Assembly: GCA_002887195.1 (NCBI GenBank)
Contig: PJAB01001715.1
Span: 1 to 12,694 of the forward strand
Origin: Chrysochromulina parva
Lineage: Eukaryota; Haptophyta; Prymnesiales; Chrysochromulinaceae
Length of the DNA stretch: 12,694 bases
Direction of reading: 5' to 3'
Below, piece after piece: positions 6,574 through 12,694 of this stretch (positions within the stretch are counted from its first letter, which is position 1; each line of letters opens with the position of its first letter). Both the position numbers and the translations under genes were made by a program. The notes under the pieces are model-generated. The model had not been told where the DNA came from. It saw only the letters and a program-made list of their open reading frames with translations, and made no database searches.

Positions 6574-6858
6574 CAACAACTAACACATCCCGCACGTCAG
6601 CGCGACGACCGAAGCCGCGGCCGACTCAACAGCCACAGGCCCGGAGCCGACCGCTCCCCGCGGCCGACTCAGAAGAGGCCACCCCCAGCGAACCCGACCC
6701 TGCCTCCACCCGCTCCCAGAGCGCCTCCCCGCGCCTGCTCGAGGGCGGTCGGCGAAATGAAGGCGCGCGCGGCAGACGCGTGACCCCGGTAGCAGTAAAG
6801 GCTAAAGCAGTACTGTACCCGTACCGCCTGCGCGAGGAGCGCCGAAGTGGGCTCTTCC

Positions 6859-6943
6859 ATAAAAAGACCAGGGGGAGCCGGGACACACACGGGACACACG
6901 GGGACACGGATCAGACAGACGAACCTCTCAACCATCCCACCGA
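6859..6943. repeat. CACACGGG-rich direct repeat, copy B
   Basis: ATAAAAAGACCA, then GGGGGAGCCGGGACACACAC, then GGGACACACGGGGACACGG, then CAGACGAACCTCTCAACCATCC. This is colinear with copy A at 6466-6573. Matching unique ends on both sides of the simple-sequence core argue for a real dispersed element, not chance microsatellite. No terminal inverted repeats or coding capacity are visible. Confidence 0.75.
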
Positions 6944-7104
6944 TACAAATCGCACTTCTTGCACGACATATGCTCGTTTAGTGGAAGTCGGAACGAGAAC
7001 GTCTCTTGCTCTCTTCTCACACTTTGGCGCACCCCAGCGCACCCCCCACCATGGTCCGTGGCATGCAGGCACCGCATCAGGGTCTGAGCGAGTGCAGAAC
7101 CAGA

Positions 7105-8268
7105 TCACAGTGAAAATTCACCTCGTCGCAACACGTAAACCTGCTGATGCTGCCAACTCACCGAGCTCGACATTGCAGCCTCCTTCCAAGCCGTGTCCTC
7201 ACAAGATTTGCGACAATTTGAAGTGCTCGAAAACAGTGAAAAGAACGTCCCCTGTTGTTTCGCACAGCGCGTCCGGCACCCTGCCGCGGCATCGATGTTC
7301 TCGCTCTTTTGCCTCCTCACGTCTCCATGAACTGATTGGTAAATCTTTGGATCTCTCGAGGCTGTCTCGAGTCCTCCATGGACGACTTGGCCGTCCCAGA
7401 CCCGCCCCAAAAGCTGCAGACCCTCCATCAGCTGCGGTAGGCGCGTCGGGCCGTAAAGCCGAGATGGGCCCGGTGACGTCTTGGGCCACACGACGCTGTC
7501 ATTGTCTGCTGTAGGTACGGCCAGGAGAAGTCGCCCGTTCGGCTTGAGCAGCATTCTCATCTCGCGCACAGCGGCCACGTCGCCGTCATCGTTGACCGGA
7601 TCTCCGTTACGACCTAATCCATCGTGCTCGACGCCAGAGAAGCTCACGATCAAATCGTACACGCCACTGCCATGGCTCGAGGCGTAGAGGTCAGGCAGCT
7701 CCGCCATGGGCAACGCACGTATCTTCACATCCGGTGCATGGATTATGGGGGTGTACCCCGGGGCCGCTATGGGCGTCGAGTCGATCGTGTCGACCGCTCC
7801 AGAACCCCATTTGACGAGGAGTGTGAGCTCCAGCCAAGGAGAGAGCGACGACATGACAGCAATTCGGCCAGTCTTGTGTTCATCGGTGAGAAAGGTCTTG
7901 CATGCGAGCAGCACGTCCTCGGCGCTATGGGGATAGACCCCAGGCGACCACGTCTGGCCGAGAGAATTGATGCGCCGGAACTCGTTGAACAGCGACGTCG
8001 TCCACACTGGACGCCGGTCCTCGTATTGCACCATACCAAAGATCTCTTTCGACGGGAATAGCTCCACCGAAACTGCAACCCTCTCGGTGACGCTGGTTTC
8101 ATTGGTCGGCCGTTTGCCGCCGACGCGTCCGCTTGCCTTTTTGGCATCGCGTCGGGGTGTCATGAACTCGTGGCGTAAGGCATGCAACAATGTTCCGTCG
8201 ATCTGGCAGCGTGGGTGACACTGCGCCAGTCTTTCAGCGATGGTCATCGCTCCGCGATGGTCAGGCAT
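7105..8268 (-). CDS. DUF268 family protein with methyltransferase-like fold
   Basis: The product is 387 residues unspliced, or 346 if the candidate intron 7198-7320 is removed. The ATG at 8268 is the first in frame; 15 open codons upstream lack an ATG. Family signatures in order: IAVMSSLSPWLELTLL (about 136-151), which resembles the SAM-binding first strand; AVDTIDS (158-164); VYDLIVSFSGVEHDGLGR (203-220) with NGDPVNDDGD; MRMLLKPNGRLLLAVP (237-252); RLYGPTRLPQL (270-280); and a final HQQVYVLRR. DUF268 proteins occur in nematodes, protists and algae and look like SAM-dependent methyltransferases, but no reaction is established to my knowledge. The N-terminal 60 residues are basic with no signal peptide, so an upstream targeting exon may be missing. 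The gene is divergent from the MFS gene at 8772. Confidence 0.75.
   Translation of the reverse strand: MPDHRGAMTIAERLAQCHPRCQIDGTLLHALRHEFMTPRRDAKKASGRVGGKRPTNETSVTERVAVSVELFPSKEIFGMVQYEDRRPVWTTSLFNEFRRINSLGQTWSPGVYPHSAEDVLLACKTFLTDEHKTGRIAVMSSLSPWLELTLLVKWGSGAVDTIDSTPIAAPGYTPIIHAPDVKIRALPMAELPDLYASSHGSGVYDLIVSFSGVEHDGLGRNGDPVNDDGDVAAVREMRMLLKPNGRLLLAVPTADNDSVVWPKTSPGPSRLYGPTRLPQLMEGLQLLGRVWDGQVVHGGLETASRDPKIYQSVHGDVRRQKSENIDAAAGCRTRCAKQQGTFFSLFSSTSNCRKSCEDTAWKEAAMSSSVSWQHQQVYVLRRGEFSL
7198..7320 (-). other. Candidate in-frame 123-nt intron in the DUF268 gene
   Basis: On the minus strand the donor GTGAGG begins at 7320 after a complete GAC codon. The acceptor CTTGTGAG ends at 7198 before a complete GAC codon. 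The intervening 41 codons hold no stop. They encode a Cys-, Ser- and Arg-rich stretch with FFSLFSSTSN, unlike the family, and DNA rich in T before the acceptor. Removal joins QSVHGD to DTAWKEAA and shortens the gap between GRVWDG and QQVYVLRR. The acceptor is weak (GAG), so the segment could instead be a real insertion. Confidence 0.45.
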
Positions 8269-8771
8269 GGCCGAAAGCTCAAAAGATTGCGACAAAGATT
8301 GCGACAACTCCAGCACACGCGCGCTGCTCGGCGCGCTGGCACACTTTTCTCGGGGACCCCCGCGCGCGCGCCGACGGAGTCGCCGAAAGTAAGACTTTTT
8401 TTACGTTTCAAGTTGACTGTAGGAATCCTAGTGACTTGACTTGACTTCAAAAACACAGGGGTGGGACACACTCGGCATCGAGGTGGCGAAGTGGTGTAGC
8501 CCCCCCACGCAGCTCCCCAGGGGCCCCGGAATTCACACTCTCAACACATTGCAATATGTCCGCGGAGTTTTGTTGCGGGGTTTCGGTGTGGGTGGGATCT
8601 TTGCACGTGAGCGGCCAGTACATGTAACAGTGCAGTTGCACCGGATGTCGCTTCTGTCGTGAAACACGTTCACGAGATGCGTTGTGTTGATCAGCACATG
8701 CTTCGGTCACACGCGGCGGGCGGGACGGCGGCAGCGGCGACTTCCTGCCACAAAGCAGTTGCACGCAAGCT
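8269..8771. promoter_or_regulatory. Divergent intergenic region between DUF268 and MFS genes
   Basis: This 503-bp region lies between two divergent start codons, so it must hold both promoters. Visible elements are a perfect 12-bp tandem repeat at 8284-8307, an A/T-rich patch around 8390-8410, GACTTGACTTGACTT at 8433-8447, and a G-box/E-box CACGTG at 8604-8609. No TATA box is convincing. Confidence 0.5.
8284..8307. repeat. 12-bp tandem duplication upstream of the DUF268 start
   Basis: AGATTGCGACAA occurs twice without interruption. It lies 16 bp upstream of the DUF268 ATG, in the mRNA leader or an unrecognised exon end. Read on the minus strand it would encode LSQSLSQS in frame with the gene. 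Confidence 0.7.
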
Positions 8772-10537
8772 ATGCGGCTACTCGCGGGTGGCCTGCCGTT
8801 ACTGCGACTGCAGATCGAACGACTGATCCAACGACGTTCGAAGCTCATCGTCTTTGCGCTCGCCTTGCTGGCCAACGGTGTCTCAATCGCCAACGTCTTT
8901 CCATACGCGCCGTACTTGGTTCTTCACCTCGGTTTGACCGACGATAAGCGCAAACTGGGCTTCTATGCGGGCTACCTCATGGCGTCTTATCAACTCGGCC
9001 AGCTGCTCAGTTCGTACCCCCTGGGAAAGCTGTCGGAGTCGCCGAAATTCGGGCGCAAAAAGGTCATGTTACTCGGCCTCGCGTCCTGCACGCTGCCGCA
9101 GATCGTATTTGGGTCGTCCCCATCTTTCGCCTTAGCACTCGCCATGCGCTTTCTGATGGGTTTGCTCAACGGAATCGTGATCGCGGCCAAGGCCATGGTG
9201 CCCGAACTCGTTCCGCCGCACGAACAGGGCATGGCCTTGAGCCTCATCGCGAGCATGTGGGGCCTCGGCAACATAATCGGGCCTGCCTTGGGCGGCGTGC
9301 TCTCAGAGACCGTCCCGAGCGTTCCATACCTGCTGCCCAACCTCATCTGCGCTGTGTTTGCGCTGTTGATCATGATTCCCGCGCACCGGCTCCTCCCTGG
9401 GGTCGGCTCGTCCTCGTCCTCCTCCACTTCCTCTGATCCATCGGTGGCTGCGGAGGCGCCGATGTCACCGCCGACGTCACCGCCGACGACGTCACCGCCA
9501 GCGTCACCACCGCCACCGGCGGACGCGCAGGTGCCTTCGACGCCGGCTGCCGACCACTCCTCCTCAGGTGTCTCGACGCCCCTTGCCAAGCTCACTGAGA
9601 TTTCCCTCGCGAGCCCCGACCCCGAGGGCAGTGCGGCGCCTGCTCCGCGGACCCAAACGGCCTTCTTTCCGCGGAAGCGGCCTGAGCTGTCGGTTGGCGT
9701 CCGCAGCGGCGCCGATGCGGGGAGCTTCTCGAGCCTTTGGGCCCAGCGCCATGGCGTGCCGCGCCGCGCTCGAGCGCCGCTCATTTTGTACGCTCTGGTG
9801 GCGGGCTGTTCCATCGTGTTCGACGAAGTGCTCCCCCTATGGTGTGTGGCTCCCGTGTCGCATGGCGGGCTGGGCTTCAGCACGGCAGACATCGGGGTGC
9901 TGCTCACGGTCGCTGGCATCGCCCTCTTCCTCTTCCAGCTGTACATGATGCCCTGCCTCTTGCACCGCAACTCGCCCACGCGACTCTTCAAGCAGACGAC
10001 CTTCTCCTCCGCCGTGTGCTACATGCTGCTGCCGCTCGTCGCGCGAGCGCCCTCTCCCGCGCTGCGCTGGACGATGCTGATCGTGCTCGTGGTACTGATG
10101 CGCTGCGTGCAAGGCATGGCCTTCATGAACATTTTCGTGATGATCAACAACTCGATGCTAGCGGGCGAGCGCGCGCGCGTCCAAGCGCTCGCCTTGAACG
10201 GCGCGGCTGGCCTGCGAACGATCGGCCCCGTGCTCGGCGCAACGCTGTTCGCGTGGTCGCTGACCAACGGGTCGAGCGTACCAGGCCTCGAGGCCGCCTT
10301 CATCTTCGTGCTGAGCACCCTCATCTCGGTGGCGGCGGGGGTGGCCTCACTCTTCTCTCTTTCCCCAGATTACGTGCGCGCCTCGGATGTCGAATGCCGG
10401 AAGCGTGGGCGTCGCCTGCGCCGCCGCGTAAGTCTCCTCTCGCTAACCCAATGGTCCGGGGAGCGAGTCGCGCCCACTGGCAGAATATTGCGCAGGCGAA
10501 TCTGCAGTCGCACGGGAGCCACGGCGACAGAGTCTGA
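8772..10537 (+). CDS. Major facilitator superfamily transporter, DHA1/ZIF1-like
   Basis: The product is 569 residues with the 10428-10483 intron removed (590 residues and a stop at 10544 if retained). Twelve membrane helices are expected. The first half includes TM1 (about 24-45), FYAGYLMASYQLGQLLSSYPLGKLSE (about 64-89), motif A ending in GRKK at 94-97, RFLMGLLNGI (126-135), and an antiporter-type motif C, GLGNIIGPALGG (164-175). A long cytosolic loop (about 211-333) is Ser/Pro-rich with SPPTSPP units. The second half has SIVFDEVLPLW (347-357) and IGVLLTVAGIALFLFQLYMMP, which match plant ZIF1-like and fungal relatives. These families export organic or metal-chelating molecules with proton exchange; the substrate here cannot be read from sequence. 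The ATG at 8772 directly precedes TM1. Confidence 0.85.
9412..9765 (+). other. Low-complexity Ser/Pro/Ala central loop of the MFS transporter
   Basis: Between the sixth and seventh helices the protein has about 120 residues dominated by Ser, Pro, Ala and Thr. These include a Ser run near 213-218 and repeated SPP units at about 232-248. Such loops in DHA1 transporters are usually shorter. Many Ser-Pro sites make it a likely phosphorylation target, which is an inference. Confidence 0.6.
10428..10483 (+). other. Candidate 56-nt intron near the 3' end of the MFS gene
   Basis: A strong donor GTAAGT starts at 10428 at a codon boundary, a branch-like CTAAC lies at 10443-10447, and the acceptor GGCAG ends at 10483. 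Splicing joins RLRRR to NIAQANLQSHGSHGDRV, with a stop at 10535-10537. Two further AG acceptors, at 10495 and 10507, lie 12 and 24 nt on and keep the same frame. Without splicing the frame stays open to 10544 with a more basic tail. Confidence 0.6.
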
Positions 10538-10807
10538 AGACTGAGCGCCGATGTCCTGTGACACAACCATCCATATATACATATGTGGTGCAGACATTTG
10601 GTTTAGGCACGACGACCGCGAGGGGTCGCGACACGCGGTTGCAGAGCAGGAGGATTAATTCCTAAGCTTCAATCGATCCAGGGGCCGGTCCCAAATACCG
10701 TACGCATAGCGTCCTCGCGTCAAGTCGAGTCAAGTCTATACATAAACAACAGACAACCAAACGGAAGCCTATCGAAAGTGCAGCTTGACTGGACAAGACT
10801 TGCCGGC
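10538..10807 (+). other. Intergenic region before the small two-exon gene
   Basis: This is about 270 bases. It includes the A/T-rich CATATATACATATG near 10571, a pair of AAGTC motifs at 10719-10736, and TATACATAAAC near 10737, which could act as a TATA-like element about 70 bp before the ATG at 10808. The frame of the next gene is open without ATG from 10607, so an upstream exon is possible. Confidence 0.4.
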
Positions 10808-11430
10808 ATGCGGTTTCGTCATCAAGCGGGTCTGCGAGCATTCTTGCCGTATGAACATACCGGCGCGACGATGAGCCTCTTTGTTGCGACTGCTTGTATG
10901 ACCCATACCATCACGCCGCCGTCGCTAATGATGACGATTCCTCATCCAGTTGTGGCTATTCACGCTGCACGAGTCGCAGCTCCGCATACACAACATGTGG
11001 CTGAAGTCGGAGAGATCCTCTTTCCTTCAACACTGAACGTAGCCTTCATCCAGCCACCCGGGCTAGGCGCGCCAAAGGCCAGTCAGGCTAATCCAGGAGG
11101 AGCAGGCAATGCGGTGAGATGCTGCCTTCTCTCGCGTGCACCTGTTGTTGCCCTACTCAAGGACTACTCTGCCTTTTCTTGCTCTGACGTGACTTGTGTG
11201 CGTCATGGCAGGAAGGTAACTGGTGGACACCCAGCAATGTGTCACCGAACGATTTGGAGGGCAAGGTGGCGGAGATCAAAGCCAGACAGGCCATCAACGA
11301 GCAGAATGGAGCATACAAGCTCGAGAAGCTGAAAGCCGCTGAGAAGAAGGCAGCCGAGAAGAAGGCAGTAGCCGCCGAACGTGAGGCCGAAATGAAAGCG
11401 AAGCAGGCCAAGTTCGCAAACAAGCGGTGA
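10808..11430 (+). CDS. Small two-exon gene of unknown function with Lys/Ala-rich C-terminus
   Basis: Exon 1 is 10808-11113 and exon 2 is 11212-11430, giving 174 residues. A shorter form of 153 residues would start at the ATG at 10871. Exon 1 encodes a moderately hydrophobic, His- and Pro-containing region without a clear signal peptide (MTIPHPVVAIHAARVAA, then GEILFPSTLNVAFIQPPGLG). Exon 2 begins EGNWWTPSNVSPNDLEGKV and continues as a charged helix (KLEKLKAAEKKAAEKKAVAAERE) ending FANKR. The codon-boundary junction and good splice sites support the exon 2 join; the start of exon 1 is less sure. I do not recognise the family. The Trp-Trp-Thr-Pro segment is the best handle for a search. It is convergent with the nuclease gene on its right. 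Confidence 0.5.
11114..11211 (+). other. Candidate 98-nt intron in the small gene
   Basis: The donor GTGAGAT starts at 11114 directly after a complete codon. A pyrimidine-rich stretch (GCCTTTTCTTGCTCTGAC) with a CTGAC branch-like site lies at about 11171-11188, and the acceptor TGGCAG ends at 11211. Both sides are phase 0, so the reading frame changes from that of exon 1 to the lysine-rich frame that ends at 11430. Confidence 0.65.
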
Positions 11431-11676
11431 GAGAGTGACTTGTCGATCTAGCGCGCTGAACAACTTGGCTGGAGCCAATGCCGCAAGACCGGCGCGCGGC
11501 GCTCGCGTATTCAAGCTGTGTCCCGCCCGGCGCGCGGCGCCGCGGCCAGCGTCGTGGCGGTCTGGCTGCGGGCGAGATCTTCCGCGCGGGCCTTTCCCTC
11601 GCTCTCGCGCCGGAGCGCAACGAACGTTGGAATGGTTTTGTGAAATCTGACACGCACCACACCATCCGGAATCGGC
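11431..11676. repeat. Convergent intergenic region with a GC-rich direct repeat
   Basis: These 246 bases lie between two convergent stop codons. CCGGCGCGCGGCGC occurs at 11489-11502 and again at 11527-11540. Each copy is partly self-complementary, so strong secondary structure is likely in either 3' UTR. I see no RNA gene. Confidence 0.6.
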
Positions 11677-12423
11677 TCACTTGCGACTCGTCTGAGAGCG
11701 CTGCTGCCGCTTGTATTCACTCGGCGAGACGCCCTCCGGGAACTCGCTCCACATGCCCTGGCGCTGCCGTTTCGCCTCCGCCTCGATGAGCTCCCACTCT
11801 GCGCGAGTACGGTGTCCGTAGGAACCATCGGTGCCCCGATACACCACGGCGAGTCCACGGCGCAGCAGCGAGCTCGACAATTCTTGATTCCCGAAAAAGC
11901 CGTAGCGCAGCTCGCCAATGAGCCGACCATAGCGGTCACGCCCGATGCAATTCACCTTCACTCGCTTGTGGAGCACGGCGTCGGAGACAAACTGCTTCGC
12001 CGCCTCTGCATAAGGCTGCGAGTCACTTCCAAACTTAGCCACCTCCGGTGCATCGACGGCAAGGAGCCTCACCTGGATAGTCTCCTCGGAGAGCTTACCT
12101 GTGAACTCTCCCGAAAGGAAAAGTGGTGTGTGTCGCACGCGCAATGTGTCACCGTCCGTCACGGTCACAACCACACCTTCCAGCGCCTTGTGCTCGCGTA
12201 TGATGTTATTTGGAATGTCTGCGGCCGTCGCGTAGACCTCAAAGGGATTTGAAGAGATTGCACATCCTGCAGCCACACCGCACGCAAAGGACACTGCCGC
12301 CACGAGTGGTGCTTGCCTGATGGCTGCAGCTGCTCTGCCTGGGAGACCTGGGAGCGCCGTGCAGAACGGCAATACGAGCAAGGTGAACGCCCCCATTCCT
12401 GCTGTCATTTGCAGCACCACCAT
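11677..12423 (-). CDS. Membrane-anchored or plastid-targeted nuclease with staphylococcal-nuclease fold (SNc/TNase domain)
   Basis: The product is 248 residues. Residues 1-28 look like a signal peptide (MGAFTLLVLPFCTALPG). A second hydrophobic stretch at about 38-56 could be a membrane anchor or a thylakoid or plastid signal. The SNc domain spans about 83-226. Residues matching the catalytic set of the family are all present: Asp92 in DGDTLRV, Arg119, Asp124 and Glu127 in RLLAVDAPE, and Arg167 in RYGR. The late signatures LLRRGLAVVY and EAEAKRQRQGMWSE also match. The architecture resembles membrane-bound single-domain relatives such as fungal LCL3 and plant calcium-dependent nucleases. It probably cleaves DNA or RNA with Ca2+. 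The basic tail (KRQQRSQTSRK) may bind nucleic acid. No introns are apparent. Confidence 0.85.
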   Translation of the reverse strand: MVVLQMTAGMGAFTLLVLPFCTALPGLPGRAAAAIRQAPLVAAVSFACGVAAGCAISSNPFEVYATAADIPNNIIREHKALEGVVVTVTDGDTLRVRHTPLFLSGEFTGKLSEETIQVRLLAVDAPEVAKFGSDSQPYAEAAKQFVSDAVLHKRVKVNCIGRDRYGRLIGELRYGFFGNQELSSSLLRRGLAVVYRGTDGSYGHRTRAEWELIEAEAKRQRQGMWSEFPEGVSPSEYKRQQRSQTSRK

Positions 12424-12694
12424 GCTGCGGGCGGGCTAGCCCGCGAGCGAGCCACACACAGGGGCGTGAGCGTCGGAATGCGTGTGCCCCGGCGGCTGAT
12501 CGAGTATACGGGTACTTGTAGTTCCAGTTCAGTTTCGTCGCGGTCCCCCCACGCTCACTCCAACTACCGTAACCATACGTCGGAAAGGGGTGGGGGAGTA
12601 AGTGCACGCGCTCACGCGTGCGTTGCCTTGGGCCGGTGTGTGGCCTTCGGTCGGCCGAAGATGAGCGTCTGGGGACACGCTGGTGCACGGAGCG
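12424..12694 (-). promoter_or_regulatory. Upstream region of the nuclease gene
   Basis: These 271 bases lie upstream of the nuclease start on the minus strand. They contain a perfect 14-bp palindrome, GCGGGCTAGCCCGC, at 12431-12444, beginning 8 bp before the start codon in the leader. Beyond that I see no TATA box or other gene; open frames on both strands have biased composition only. Confidence 0.45.

Larger units (their letters stand above)
6417..7104. other. Intergenic region with two direct repeats
   Basis: This 688-bp gap lies between the start of the TPR gene (-) and the stop of the DUF268 gene (-). It must hold the TPR promoter and leader and the DUF268 3' UTR. It contains the hairpin at 6429-6457, two copies of a CACACGGG-rich repeat, and a short repeat GCGGCCGACTCA near 6616 and 6660. 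Reading frames crossing it on either strand are biased and show no domain, so I call no gene here. Confidence 0.6.

Noticed and set aside
6780..7514. 244-codon plus-strand frame over the repeat region and the end of the DUF268 gene
   Set aside because: It begins in the non-coding repeat region and runs antisense into the DUF268 coding region. The residues are Thr/Arg/His-rich with no domain.
8990..9991. 333-codon minus-strand frame antisense to the MFS gene
   Set aside because: The plus strand has clear transporter motifs; this product is Gly/Ala/Arg-rich without motifs.

Overview
This window looks like nuclear DNA from a photosynthetic microeukaryote, most likely an alga with a secondary plastid such as a haptophyte. 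The lineage is an inference, not a proven placement. Four things point that way. The sequence is GC-rich with tightly packed single-exon or few-exon genes. At least two genes have short GT-AG introns whose removal keeps the reading frame. No bacterial ribosome binding sites or operon spacing are visible. Several proteins begin with an ER-type signal peptide followed by a transit-like stretch, and two belong to families best known from plastids (an M41/FtsH-type metalloprotease without an AAA domain, and a thylakoid-lumen-type TPR protein).

Layout from left to right. Bases 1-151 may hold the tail of an upstream gene. Bases 200-3421 (+) encode a 1073-residue Ala/Glu/Lys-rich coiled-coil protein with a signal peptide, two internal hydrophobic segments and several nested repeat families. 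Bases 3712-4743 (+) encode a membrane-associated M41-type metalloprotease, preceded by two copies of a 16-bp motif with a G-box core. Bases 5049-6416 (-) encode a TPR protein with a lumenal-type leader. Bases 6417-7104 are non-coding and hold two direct copies of a CACACGGG-rich repeat of about 85-110 bp. Bases 7105-8268 (-) encode a DUF268 protein with a methyltransferase-like fold, probably interrupted by a 123-nt in-frame intron. Bases 8772-10537 (+) encode a DHA1/ZIF1-like major facilitator transporter with a probable 56-nt 3' intron. Bases 10808-11430 (+) hold a small two-exon gene of unknown function. Bases 11677-12423 (-) encode a membrane-anchored staphylococcal-nuclease-fold protein that keeps all its catalytic residues. 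The last 270 bases are its upstream region.

The genes do not form a recognisable pathway or cluster. Strand order is + + - - + + -, with two convergent pairs and one divergent pair (DUF268/MFS), as expected of a compact eukaryotic genome. Several products are probably plastid or endomembrane proteins, but nothing ties them into one system. The most unusual element is the first large protein: its combination of signal peptide, two hydrophobic segments, AAAEAK arrays, a 60-bp LEARLD repeat and a duplicated AYLSS module matches no family I recognise.
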